The notes: generated from the sequence alone by a model not told the origin. 64,000 nucleotides of DNA from Tanytarsus gracilentus (GCA_038502055.1 JAXRKN010000032.1:806001-870000); one strand, 5' to 3'. Shown: positions 24,304-35,753, counted from the stretch's first letter. Numbers and translations are program-made.

Positions 24304-26895
24304 ATGCAAACTGGAGATATTGTTCATTTGAATGTGGGCGGAAAGAGGTATTTCTAATTATTTCTAATTAATTCCTACGGTTGAGGTTTAATGTGACTCA
24401 TTCAATCTCTTTTAGATTTTCTACTTCCAAGACAACTCTTTTGCAGATTCCAGAAACATTTTTTACTGCACTTCTTTCATGTCGAGTTCAATCGCTGAAA
24501 GACGAAACAGGTGCATTCTTCATCGATCGGGATCCCGATCTATTTAGTCTCATCCTCAATTATCTAAGAACAAAGGACATTGATTTAAAGAAATGTGATA
24601 TCCGTGCATTGAGACATGAAGCTGAATTTTACGTCATAGCGCCGCTGGTGAAAAGGCTCATGTTAATAGAAGAAATGGATCAATCGTCGTGTGGTGATTT
24701 ACTTTTCTACTGTCTTTTGCCAGCACCTTGCATTCCGATTCAAGAGTACGCGCAAGTGATCATGAGAAATGAACCTGAACCATCAACAAGCAAAAGTGCT
24801 TTGACACGCTCAGAATCATCACGTCAATCAGACAACAGCAATTCGAAGCATTCTCGAAATTCTTCATGGGATATGCGCGTTAGTTCTCGAAATATTGGCC
24901 ACTCTCGAAATCCATCGCTCGATTATTATCGTCATTCTCGAACTTCTTCGGCTGATTTAAATAAGGTCACGAAAAATGATTTGGGTACTGTTCTGAATCA
25001 ATTAGGCAATCAATGGAGAGACCCACTAAGAGTTCAAATAATTAAAGCACATCACAATTGGCTGGCCGTTGCTTATTCACACTTTTTCATCTGTTTTCGA
25101 ATGAAAGATTCTTCGGGATGGCTTCTCGTGTTCACTTCACCATTCATTGAGTGTGAAATTGAGCGCATAGCTATCAATTCTAAAATGACTTCATCAAATG
25201 AAGCACCAAGCCGAATGATTGCAATAAGCTATGGCAATGAAATCAAACTTTGGGCTATTGGCGACGACAGAAGCGAAGTCATTGGAACTTTTAATCTTCA
25301 AATTCGAGTAGATCATCTTTTCTTTATTGGAAACCAACTCGTTGCTCTATCATCTTCTGGAAAGATAGGCGTGTGGCACTTTAACACAAGACACTTTCAA
25401 ATTCAGGACTTATTCAATCAAATCTTGTCCTTTGATTATGCTGGTTCATTCCTTCTCATTGGATGTCAAAACGGATGCATTTATTATATTGGTAAAAATC
25501 GAAAATAATTTCTTATTCGTGCCTTTAAAAACGTCTGAATAATTTTAGATATGCAAAAGTTTCCACTTCGAATGAAGGACAATGATTTATTAGTAACGGA
25601 GCTCTACAAGGATCCTGCAAATGATCAAATTACTTCAATTTCAATTTATCTCACTCCGAAGACGACAAGTAAGTATTTGATTTAAGACAATATAAAAAAC
25701 AATAGCTATTGAATAATAACTGTGTTGAAATAAATATCCATCCTCACTTAACCAATCAATGCATGCTGCACCAACTCGAAAAAAAGCTGAAGGACGTGAA
25801 GGTAAAAATTCGAAGCTTTCAAAATTTTCACATTGTTTGATCGAGATTTATCACTCTCTCTCTCTTTTTGAATCCACCATTCGTTTTTTTTGTCAAATAT
25901 TTTTTTGCATTTACACACCTCTTATATGCATACATAATTATGGCTTCCTTCATCTTTTACACTTCTTGAGGAATGAAATGAAATCTTTATGTGTTGGTGC
26001 TGGCATTTTCAGTGTTTTAAAATCACTATAGGTGTTACCTTTTAATGTTCATTTTAATATTTATAAATTAAATATTAAATTTTAAACACTGTTCACAGCT
26101 CAATTTGGCGCATGGATTGAGATAGCGTATGGAACCAAGTCGGGAGCAGTAAAAGTGATTGTACAACATCCAGAAACCGTAGGACATGGACCTCAACTAT
26201 TTCAAAATTTTACCGTTCATCAGAGCCCTGTCATCAAAGTTACACTTTCGGAAAAGTACTTGATATCGGTTTGCAATGAATACAATCACGTCAGAACGTG
26301 GCGTGTCAATAGATTCCGTGGAATGATAAGTACACAGCCAGGCAGCACCCCCGAAGCGTCTTACAAAATTGTATCGCTAGAGTCTGTTGAAACAAGTAAC
26401 ACTTATAGCGCCGGGTATTTTTTGATCACGATAATTTTTTTAATTTGAATAACTAGAATTGAATTCTTTAGAAATGATTTTGGGCCGTTTGGTGAACAGG
26501 ACGATGAGCAGTTAATTTTGCAAAAAGTTGTTCCTGATACGGTAATCATCAATTATTAAGTTAATTTGCTCTTATAATTTAAAACTCTTTATTTATAGAA
26601 TACAATTTACGTTCGATTGGCCTCGAATGGAAATCGAGTTTGTGTGATAAAATCTGTCGATGGAACTGCAATAACATCCTTTTATGTCCACGAATGTGAT
26701 GGAATAAGCACTCGCATGGGCTCTCGGCCTCGTAGATTTTTACTAACTGGACATTGCAATGGCACAATTCAGTGGTGGGACTTAACAAGTGCTCTCGAGT
26801 TTTTCCACAAGGGAATTGAATTGATTCAAAAATCTGATGGCGGTCCGTCAGCAGACGAATTACTAAATGAACTTGATTGTTTAAAAATTGATTAA
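24304..26895 (+). CDS. Kctd3: BTB/POZ and WD-repeat protein of the KCTD3/SHKBP1 family
   Basis: Six exons (24304-24347, 24416-25491, 25549-25668, 26099-26414, 26472-26541, 26599-26895) give 640 aa. Residues 5 to about 100 are a T1-type BTB domain (VHLNVGGKRFSTSKTTL, FFIDRDPDLFSLILNYLRT). A Ser-rich linker follows, and the rest is a WD-like propeller. IAYGTKSGAVKVIVQHPETV, NHVRTW, RFRGMISTQPGSTPEAS and RMGSRPRR are diagnostic of KCTD3/SHKBP1. In mammals KCTD3 regulates HCN3 channels, and SHKBP1 binds SH3KBP1 and affects EGFR turnover. In insects the role is not established. The 430-bp intron 3 is the longest in the gene; an ATG-containing ORF within it (25759-26031) has no usable acceptor and was not included. 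Confidence 0.9.
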
Positions 26896-27302
26896 AAAAA
26901 ATTTTAATTTTTTATCTTCCGATCTCCTTAAAGTCTTCCGTTATGATCACTGGTTTTTTCTTATTAGTCAAACTTTCACGTCTCTTTCCATTTTTTTCAT
27001 CGAGAACGATAACTCCCATGCTCGCCTAAAATCTTCGAATGTTAATTTTCTTAACCAAAACGGCAACTGCAGTGATTTATAAAAACTCATCAAATGAGGC
27101 TCCTTTAAATTCAATAAATTTTATATGCATTTTTAATCAATATAATTTTGCAAAATTAAATATATAAATCATATAATAAAAATTACAATTATACCACCAA
27201 TGAGCAACATTCAAAATCATCTGTAAAGCGCCCACCATCCCATACGACAAACTTTTTTATGAAAATCTTAATTAGTTGGGACATAACGAGCAAATTGTCT
27301 CA

Positions 27303-27692
27303 CTAAATTTTCAACATGCTCATTTGCTGCGAAATAGTAAACCGATCCATCATGATTTTCGCGAACTGAATTATATCTAACGCAAGCCTGGTAATTTCCT
27401 CAACATCAAATCTCTCATCAACAACTCCATTAGTGTTGAGGAGAAAACTTGCGTCATGCATTCTACCACGTAGAAACAAATTATTTTGTCCTCCATTTGG
27501 GACGAAGACCTGTGCTTGATTAATGTAACCGAAATTCAAAAATTCAGGCCTCGATCTAATGACAAAAGCATCGTTTGAACAAAACTATAATCCAATTAAA
27601 TATTTAGTCAAGGCCATCAAGAATAGATTAAAATCTTCTTTTTGGCTGACGAGCGACGCAAATTAGAATGTTTATTTTAATTCAGCAATTCT
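27303..27692 (-). pseudogene. Interrupted ORF of unknown family
   Basis: Read on the minus strand, an open segment of about 25 codons (27661 down to about 27588; FASLVSQKEDFNLFLMALTK) ends at a TAG at 27585-27587. The same frame then stays open for 94 codons to a stop at 27303. The second part (FVIRSRPEFLNFGYINQAQV, FVPNGGQNNLFLRGRMHD, then DVEEITRLALDIIQFAKIMM) looks like real protein: mixed composition, a plausible C-terminal helix and no low complexity. No ATG opens it. A possible acceptor (CATTAG) sits at the start of the second part, but I found no matching donor. It could be a gene relic, or one exon of an unrecognised gene. Confidence 0.35.
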
Positions 27693-27822
27693 AAAATCAT
27701 AAGGAAAAAACGCTTTTATTTAAATTTTAAAATTCAAATATTTTTAATCCGTTACACTTTTGAATTCCTTTATTAATTTAATTCTTTAAGCAAATTTCAG
27801 TAAACAGTACAAAATCATCGCC

Positions 27823-29007
27823 TTAGAAATTTACTTGTGGCCTGTAATGCTTCTGTAGCTTATTTCCTTTGCATCCCAATCTCATATACAACTTCGCTTG
27901 TGTTCTCTTCATGGCATGAATATCTTTAGCTCGTCTTGCTATTTCTCCCGTGTTTGCAGTATATCCAATTGCTCGATAGTGTGATAAAAGCTCTTTAACT
28001 TTATCGGATTTCTTCACAGTCATCGCACGGTTAGGATTAAGGTGTTGCTTGTAGTATTTCATTAGCGATCTATGACCGATGACATATCCTGAAGGAAGTA
28101 CTAAGCTGTATGCATCACCGTCTAATGCCTGAACATCAATTTCTTCATCAATATTCTTTCCCTCTTCGTGATCGGGATAACTCGAACTGTAGTCATAGTA
28201 TGGAGCATATTCAGCAAGGACAGCGCCCTCATGTAACATTTTTGTGTGACCTTTATCGCACATGTGACCTCTGACACCACGTAGTGAATAGAATGTTTTT
28301 CCCTTCTCGTTACACCAAAGACAGATGAAACTAAGACCAACTTTCTCGGCCAAGTATCCAACCAGACCCTCAATGTCTGTGCAATACTCCAAGTCAGGTA
28401 TGAAGAATGAATGAACGATGGACATATGCTTTAGATTTGTTTCCAAACTCTCATTGTGGGTGTCACAGAATAGACAGTCGTTCTCGTTAATTGGATTTTC
28501 TGCATTTTCATCCCATTCATCGGAATCGACACTCTCAGCATCCATGCCATCATCTTCTTCTTCTTCTTCAATCGCTTGATTTTTGATCACTTCCGAAGCT
28601 GGAATGCATACTTCAATTGTTTCTTGATCATTCTCGTTGACATGATTTTCGATAAACTCTTTAAGGCTGTCTTTGTGCTTCTTTGAGTTCAGATGATTGT
28701 CGTGAGAATTTCTTGTTTTAAAGAACTTTTTGCATGCTTTACAGTACAGTGCTGGATCAACTTTTTCGACTTGTTCAGCCTGTCGTGCTTGCATAACACG
28801 ACTATCAAACTCCTCGGCACTGAGCGGTGGAAGATCAGAAATTTTTCTCTTCAAATTATATCTAGAAATTTTAATAAAATTTAATATTTCACAATGTTTC
28901 ATAATTAATTGATTTTCTCACCTATGCCAGTCACTCGAGAAGTGAATTCTCTGTAGATCTCCATCTTTAAAGGCAACTGAGCACGATAAACATGTGAATT
29001 TCGACAT
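27823..29007 (-). CDS. ZNF622: Zinc-finger protein 622 / REI1 homologue, 60S ribosome maturation
   Basis: Two exons (28922-29007, 27823-28861) give 374 aa. The N-terminal finger (MSKFTCLSCSVAFKDGDLQR...H) is split from the second (CKACKKFFKTRNSHDNH) by the linker LPPLSAEEFDSRV, a hallmark of REI1/ZNF622. After an acidic stretch come two more zinc-binding segments (CLFCDTHNESLETNLKHM; CLWCNEKGKTFYSLRGVRGH). The C-terminus (LPSGYVIGHRSLMKYYKQ, RAKDIHAMKRTQAKLYMRLG) is also typical. Yeast Rei1 acts late in cytoplasmic pre-60S maturation, helping release Arx1 and probing the exit tunnel. The same role here is inferred from homology. Its start lies only 92 bp from the truncated PUS3 copy. Confidence 0.93.
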
Positions 29008-29098
29008 CTTGATTTATTTAAATCCACGTGAAATTTTAATTTTTTGTTTTTCTCAGATGCGAATAAGTTTTATTTTGTGGTAAACTTTGAACCGATTC

Positions 29099-29281
29099 AA
29101 ATTTAAAAATGTGCGGGAAATAAAAAAAGACTAATTCATTTATTCATCAACATCATCTTCATTATTTCCACCAATTTCCTCTTCGGTATTTAGTTTTCTT
29201 TTCTTGTTCAAAGATTCAATTCTCTCCTCTAATGATGGTGCTTTCTGACGATGCTCTAAGTTAACATACTTATTGTTGTCT
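29099..29281 (-). pseudogene. Truncated duplicate of the 3' end of PUS3
   Basis: About 183 bp here match 32258-32453, the last coding part and immediate 3' flank of the intact PUS3 gene, in the same orientation. Differences are few: a deletion of about 10 bp just after the stop codon, a 3-bp insertion adding one Asp codon near the C-terminus, several substitutions (for example at 29234 and 29247), and a deletion of about 8 bp that breaks the frame. Homology stops at both ends, with no PUS3 sequence beyond. It is a non-functional local duplicate. Confidence 0.85.
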
Positions 29282-30717
29282 TATGAAAATCGCTGTTCAC
29301 TAAGCCTTCTTAAGCCACTAATTATCCAGGAGCCCTCTCGTCACTGCAGCCAAATGAATTTTCATCACAAGTCTCACTTGATCCCATGCAGACATGCCGA
29401 AAGACGGGAGATAAAATGGTAGCAGAACCATCAGTTCTTAAAGCTGATGGGTACAATTAAGAATGAAAATAAAACTCTAAACTCAACGCATTCTACTCGT
29501 AATTCCTATATTTTATTCGCCTAACAAATTTTACGTTAATAATTTTCGTTAAAAGCTCCAAAAACAAAACCTCGCTCAAATAAATATGGACAAACCGTGG
29601 ACGAGGGGGGAAATAATAAAATAGGTCAAAGGTGATGCCGTTTGCCAATAAAAGATTGAATAAAGTATCGTTTCCTGGGCCGGTGGGGTCGAATAGAAAT
29701 AGGGCTTGTTTGGAATTAGCCGAAGTGGGAATGTCGAATAGAAAATATAATTAAATTGGGACAAATTCTTCCTTGCCATTCCAACTTTCCATACATGCTC
29801 AATTTTTGATTTTATCCTGGCAAATCAGAGGAACAAATTAAATTATTAAATAATAATATTTTAATATATATTTAAAAAATACCTTGTCAAACCCGCATCA
29901 TTTGTGTGAATGGAGCTGCAAAATATCATACCCAACATGATTGAATAAAATAATAAAAAGGGAAATATGCGTAAAAGTAAATAAAAGGCAAAAATTTCAG
30001 TATTTATTTTAAAAATCATTAATCATTGACTCTCATGGAGAATAGATTATTTAGGCTGGAGTGCAGCAATTCAATTTCTCCGTAGAGGGAGTTATTAATT
30101 GGAGGCATGGAAAATAACGAAAGAGCTGCTGGTGCTCTTCGTCGACCATCTCTCAAAACATTGGCTCTGACTATGTGCGTAAACATGATGATGCTGCGTG
30201 GTCAGATTAATTGTAATGGCCTTAAAGAATTTAAGAATCATAAACTTTTCTGTTTACGGCACGAATCGAAATATAATCCAGCATTGGTGGTTTGTGGGCC
30301 AGGAAAGAGGGAAACATTAAAGAGAGATAAAAGTCAATTATGCGTTTTGAAAATTTAAATTTAGAGCAAGATAATTCGCAAGAGCTTCATGTGCAGGAGC
30401 AAGAACATTTGCTTGCATTAGCATGTGCATCACGAGATGAGCTCGAGGAAATGAAGTTGGCTTTTTTCCATTAATGCTCCCGACAATACGTCATTGAAAA
30501 GGGGAAATTTAGATGTCCTAAAGTGTCTAGGTTCAAGAAAGGTTAAAGAAAAATAAATAAAAATAAAGAAAGAAGTTAGCTAATTTTTTTTACTGAGAGT
30601 GTCCCATTGCCTGATGTCTCCTTGTAATATTTGCAAGAAAATATTAACCTCACAGTGCGTGATGCAGTTTATGATTGGGAGATCAGTATCTATTCGCTAA
30701 TGAAATTTAAGATTATA
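29282..30717. other. Unassigned segment between the PUS3 relic and the unknown gene
   Basis: This stretch is less AT-biased than its neighbours but contains no gene I recognise. An ORF at 30107-30358 and a short one at about 30340-30474 are open but lack introns, homology or a flanking context. It may be old transposon or gene debris. Confidence 0.35.
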
Positions 30718-32253
30718 TTAAACAAATTCATGGCCTAAAAATTGTTCACGTACATTTGACGATAAGTAGTCGCACACCAGAGCAACATCAGTATGAGAGA
30801 TGAATTCTCTCGTCTGCATTTTATTATCAGCTCTAGACATTGCAGATGTTGAATGGCCAATTTTTTTTGCAGTTGCAACAAATTCATAAATATTCGGTGT
30901 GACACATCGATTTAAGAAATTAAATATCGCATTTTGTGAATTAATGTTATTGAACGTCATCAAAGTCGGACCTTTTTCTACAAAATATTATTAGAATTTA
31001 AAATATTGCATGTCATTTATTATGAATATCAATGATCATAATGTGAGATTAAATTTCTAAACATAAATTTGTTCTCATACCATGGCTTCGTGGAGACTTT
31101 TGTTTTTCTTATCTTTAATAGCCATTGACACGTCTGACACGATACTGTTGAAAACGACTTTCGAAACACGCTTATTAGTAACTGCCGTTAATTTTAAATT
31201 CTCAATGTTGAAATCTTGATCGATAGCCTCTTGAAAATCTGAATTAATTCCAATTACTGGGTGAGGTAAACGTTTTTGTGCCGGATCAATCGATATTACG
31301 CTTTTATGCAGCTCGGAAACGCCTAAAAAAATTAAATCTTAGTGTCAATTAAATTATTAATGGGTCTCCGGGGTCCCGTTGCTTTCGTCGAGTTTTTGAC
31401 GGGGAATCCCGGGGAAAAATTTAGTAGTAAACTTAAGTGAAAAATTGAGGCTAAAATAAAAAATAAAAAATATAAGTTTCATTTCTAAAAAACATCATCA
31501 ACATATAGAAGCTCATAATAAATAAAAATTAAAATTATCACAACTCAGAAGCCAAATTAAATAAACATTTTAAAAATTGGCGGCAGAATTCTAACATATC
31601 TTTATTTTTTTTAAAAATTATAATATAAAATATAAAGAAAAGTGAAAAAACTCAATGAGTAAAAAAAATTAAAAATTAGAAAAAAACATTAAAAATAGCT
31701 CAAAAAAATGTAAAAATTAATAATAAATTAAATTGAATTTTTGAGTAAATTTTGAATAAATTAGCTCAAAAATAATTAATTTTTGAACAATTAAGCTCAA
31801 ATAATATGAAAATGACAAATGAAAAATAAAATTGAGAAAAAATAAAAATGAGGACTGAAAATGATTAAATTTGAGGATTGAAAATAGAGAATTTGAGTCA
31901 AATTGGTTTTTTTTGTGATCTTTTTTCCTTTTGGCTTATAGAGAAATTTTAAATAAAAATTTTGGATGTTATGTATGTGGGGGCTTTTGGCGGAATTACA
32001 AGTGCTGGCAAGTTAGCAACATCTTCCAGCACATTTGGAATCAAATCTTCCATATTTTTCTTCACTACTTGATCTTTTAATTTTTTGTAATTGCTCGATT
32101 CTTTTTTGAACGAAAATCGTGTTGATGTTATTTCAAAAAAATTCTCAAGCTGCCACATAAATTTGTCACCTGTAAAAAAACTCTAATTTCGAAAGCCAAC
32201 GTTTTAAATTTTTCATTTTCTTTATCAACTACTACTCTTTCTTCAGCTTTCAT
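30718..32253 (-). pseudogene. Unrecognised split gene, possibly decaying
   Basis: Three coding-looking segments lie in order on the minus strand. Segment A (32253-31949) includes FMWQLENFFEITSTRFSF and EDLIPNVLEDVANLPALVIP. Segment B (31322-31081) follows a good acceptor and ends at a donor (ATG|GTATGA); it includes VISIDPAQKRLPHPVIGI. Segment C (30979-30718) follows a good acceptor and ends in YLSSNVREQFLGHEFV. The pieces do not join in frame: in A the start-proximal frame (MKAEERVVVDKENEK) and the rest differ by one base around a T7 run at about 32180, and the B/C junction is also out of phase. It starts about 55 bp downstream of the PUS3 stop. I do not recognise the family. Either the gene is degenerating, or I have missed small exons or an assembly error. 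Confidence 0.35.
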
Positions 32254-32308
32254 GGATAATTTAAAAATGTGCGGGAAATAAAAAAAGACTGATTTTAAAC
32301 TAATTCAT

Positions 32309-33876
32309 TTATTCATCAACATCTTCATTATTTCCACCAATTTCCTCTTCAGTATTTAGTTTTCTTTTCTTGTTCAAAGATTCAATTCGCTCCTCTAATG
32401 AGGGTGCTTTCTGACGATGCTCTAAGTTAACATACTTGTGTCTCTTGTTGTCTCTATTGAGAGATGCCGCTTGCTGCGATATTCTTGGACAGTCGTGAAA
32501 TTTATCACTATATTCGTTATGAAGAACTTTTAGCATTTCCTCAATCATTGTGGATTTTACATTTTCTCTACACCAATGCTCTTGAAGGTCAATAATCGCC
32601 AATCGAAGTGCTTCTTCATCGTGAATCCATTTATTAGCCATGTCGGTGTTTCTCGGTAAATCATCTTCACCTAGTACATCCTCTCGAAAATTGCAGAAGA
32701 ATAAATTGAGTGGAACCTCACTAGCTAAAGTGTATTGCGGCTTTTTAGGATTACTTTCCACATCAAGAAGTTCTTTGATAACATTAGGTGATTCTTTCCT
32801 TTCGCCAACTAAAAATAAAATACCAACTATGCATCTTATCATGTGCCATAAAAATGCAGTTCCATTAATTTCTAAGCAAAACATGTCGTAATCATCTTGC
32901 TCGTTCTTCGTGAGCAATTTAATGTCAACCGAGTGAAGTCGCCGCATATAATTGGTCACGTTATGCTGAATATCCATTTTACAAAAATTCCTTTAATTAA
33001 ATAAATCAAATTAATTTTAGTTGTAAAAATTTTTTTCAATTTAAATTAAGTCAACTAGATTTATCGTTGTTGCAACAACTTTACAAATTAAATGAGTCTA
33101 TTAACAAATATCGAATTTTGATGCACGAACAAGAAGAAAACTCACCTAAAATCATGAACGCCAAGGAGATGTTTGCATGCTTCCTGCATAAGCTCAATGT
33201 TAAGATTACCACGTGGAAAGAAATAACGGTAAGTTCTGTCCACACAATCAAATCTGGCACTGAAGTTTGACGTCACTAGTGGCATCCATGCAATTGCTCT
33301 TATCTCTTTTGGCAGTACTTTGTTAAGGAGATTGCAGTAATTTATTTCGCCATTGATGCTTTCTTCAGTTAATTGGTCTTTCATAGCAAATCGACTTCTG
33401 ACATCGATGGAAATGACTTGAGAAAATGCTGACACTCCTCGATCAGTTCTTCCGCATCGATTGTAATTGCTTGTCTCTCTTGACTCGATCAGACAAACTT
33501 TTGTGAGTGCTCGAAACAAATGCATTTCAACAGTTTCGAGTCCACCATCCTGAACAACATATCCAGCATAATCCCAGCCAAGATAACAAAATTTGATGAG
33601 TATGTGTCGCTTATGATGCTTTGAGAAGTCAAAATCTCGCTTTCTTCCAACATCATTAAAATCTTTTAAATCCTGCTGATCGCTAAATTTCTTGTCAATC
33701 GTATTTTTCAAATGACTGTTGTAGGCATCAAGTTTCATCACTTTTTCGATCAGTTCCTCTTTTGTCAGCTTTCCCAGCTCATCAATTGTATTTTTGATTT
33801 TAAGTTTCCTCGGGATTTTTGCTTTTTCTTCCATAATTAATTTTTTAAAGCATGTAAACAAAATTAACCGGTTCAT
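32309..33876 (-). CDS. Pus3: tRNA pseudouridine synthase 3 (PUS3/DEG1, TruA family)
   Basis: Two exons (33146-33876, 32309-32990) give 470 aa. The TruA fold is clear: FCYLGWDYAGYVVQDGG near the start, then NRCGRTDRGVSAFSQVISID with the catalytic Asp145. AFLWHMIRCIVGILFLVG and NPKKPQYTLASEVPLNLFFC at the C-terminal side are characteristic of PUS3. The exon junction reproduces the family's HDFRN.CKMD motif, which fixes the acceptor at 32990/32991. PUS3 makes pseudouridine 38/39 in the anticodon stem of tRNAs. An in-frame Met at 33834 is an alternative start. The C-terminal tail is Glu/Lys-rich. The gene is head-to-head with RpL37; only about 30 bp separate the start codon from the likely RpL37 transcription start. 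Confidence 0.93.
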
Positions 33877-33910
33877 AAATTAAATCGGTTGAGCCTAACA
33901 CTGATCAACC

Positions 33911-34230
33911 CCCTTTTCTCTCTCTCTCTTTCTTTTGCAAACTTCTTCGATAGAATCCATATCGAAAAGTAAGTTTTTAATGAAATTAAATGGTTTAACA
34001 AGAGTTGTTTTGATGGAAATTAGTTAAGATTTAAAGACAAATTGAGTGGACATCGATGACATATGGACGTTTTTCTCTTAATAACTGATTATGTGTAAAA
34101 ATTTAACTAAATATTTTTTACTCGTGAATTCCAACCTCAAAACATAAATTTCCATCAAAACATCTAAAAAAATATCGAACTTTACTAATTGATTCTTGTT
34201 TAATTCTTTTTTAGGTAACTTGAAGTCAGG
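33911..34230 (+). promoter_or_regulatory. RpL37: RpL37 5'-TOP leader with spliced 5' UTR
   Basis: A pyrimidine tract (CCCTTTTCTCTCTCTCTCTT from 33911) begins a presumed non-coding exon that ends at a donor (AAA|GTAAGT, exon end 33968). The next exon would open at 34215, after TTTTTTAG, and runs to the ATG and its immediate donor. A terminal oligopyrimidine start is the usual signature of ribosomal-protein mRNAs under growth-dependent translational control. The exact start site is inference. Confidence 0.5.
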
Positions 34231-34637
34231 ATGGTAAGTTTAGTATATTATAATATTAAAATTATTCGCTTCAAATTATTTAATGATTTTAGACGAAAGG
34301 TACATCAAGCTTTGGAAAGCGCCGCAATAAGACGCATACTATTTGCCGTCGTTGCGGACGTTCTTCGTACCATATTCAGAAGTCGACATGCTCGCAGTGC
34401 GGATATCCAGCTGCCAAGACCCGTTCATGTAAGTTCAAAAGAAAGATCCATTAGAAATGTAGCTAATAGTGACCTAATAAAATTTCTCATCTTTCGACAG
34501 ATAACTGGTCAGTGAAGGCCAAGAGAAGAAAGACCACCGGAACTGGCCGTTGCCGTTACTTGAAGGTTGTTCGCCGTCGATTCCGTAATGGATTCAGAGA
34601 AGGAACATCAGCTAAGCCACGCAAGGCCAAGGCATAA
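34231..34637 (+). CDS. RpL37: Ribosomal protein L37 (eL37)
   Basis: Three coding exons (34231-34233, 34293-34428, 34501-34637) give 91 aa. The first coding exon is only the ATG, followed directly by GTAAG, a gene structure seen in many ribosomal-protein genes. The protein reads M|TKGTSSFGKRRNKTHTICRR and carries the zinc-binding C-x2-C...C-x2-C set (CRRC, CSQC) and the basic tail GFREGTSAKPRKAKA. eL37 is a structural protein of the 60S subunit near the exit tunnel. A polyadenylation signal (AATAAA) lies at 34709-34714. The 3' end faces the ZAD zinc-finger gene, 163 bp away. Confidence 0.97.
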
Positions 34638-34800
34638 GAAGTTTAAAACAGTTTCCTCTTTGCCCGCGAACATCTTTTGGAATAAGAATTGTGTATTCAG
34701 AGGAAATCAATAAAATCCGCTACATTCTTATCTTAAATTGTGATTTTTTTGAAAACTTTATTAACAATATCTTCTTTTTAAGAAAAATTTTGCAAATCGG

Positions 34801-35521
34801 CTAAAAACGTTTTCTTCTTCTATGAGCTGCATTTTTGTGAATCATCAATTTTCTGAAATCAGGAAATTTCGCTTTACATTTTTTGCAATTAAAAACTCGA
34901 GGTAACGATGGAACTACAGCATTCGAAAGAGTTGTGGTTGAGTTTGAGTTTTTAATAAATTGAAACTGTTCAATTTCGAAGAAATCATTAGCGAAAAGCT
35001 TAGTTACTTCATCAGTCATTTCCTTAACTTGATCATGCGAAAGTTTATCAATAAAATCTAGCGCTTGACTATCATTTTCAGGAATAATAATGTTATCATT
35101 GGCAGTTGTATCGTTAATTTCACGCACAACAGGTGGCTCTTCCATTAGAGGTTCTATCGTTTCAATTGTAATAACTTCATCTTCGATCGGTTGATATTTC
35201 CTCAAATCCCTTAAATTTTCAACCCAAAGGAAGCGCTCATTGCTTTGAATTTTTCTGGTATGGTCAGCCTCAATGCACTTCTTTTTAAAATCAACACAGA
35301 CTTTACACAGTTTTTCGCATGTTTTACAAATTACCGCGGGACTGTCTTTAAGTTCTACGATCTATGAAAAAAATAATTAAAAAATTTTAAAAACTTATTA
35401 AAATTTTCCTTACCGCTATGCCAGCAAAATAGTTAAAATTTTTAATAATTTCAAAATCTGAAAATGCCGCTACGCATGAATTGAGGACGTCTATTTTTCC
35501 ACAAATATAACATGCTCTCAT
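34801..35521 (-). CDS. ZAD-type C2H2 zinc-finger protein
   Basis: Two exons (35414-35521, 34801-35361) give 222 aa. The N-terminus is a zinc-finger-associated domain: MRACYICG with C4/C7, and ICKTC with C48/C51, spaced as in insect ZAD proteins. A long acidic linker follows (EDEVITIETIEPLMEE). A single C2H2 finger ends the protein (CKKCKAKFPDFRKLMIHKNAAH plus a basic tail). ZAD proteins form a large insect-specific family, usually homodimeric DNA-binding factors with several fingers. One finger only is unusual, so this may be a reduced member that binds DNA weakly or acts through dimerisation. It is head-to-head with ANKLE1 (232 bp between start codons). Confidence 0.8.
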
Positions 35522-35753
35522 TTTAACTATAATTAAAATTTTACTATTTTCGATTTGTTTATATCTTTTATGTTTTGTGTGAAATAAACTATGCTAAAGA
35601 GTATACTAATGTATGCTAAAAAATATACGAGTTTAATTTTTCAACGGCCATCAGACAAAAAGTAAACAAAAATTTATGAAACTAAAAAAATGTTGAAATA
35701 TTAAGTGAAAAGTGAAATAAAATCATTTAAAAAGTAACTAAAATTTAAGAATA

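Noticed and set aside
25759..26031. Possible extra exon in KCTD3 intron 3
   Set aside because: No acceptor AG precedes it, and exons 3 and 4 join in phase and match the SHKBP1/KCTD3 family without it.
30107..30358. 83-codon ORF starting near MENNERAAGALRRPSL
   Set aside because: No family resemblance, no introns and no supporting context; kept only as part of an unexplained segment.
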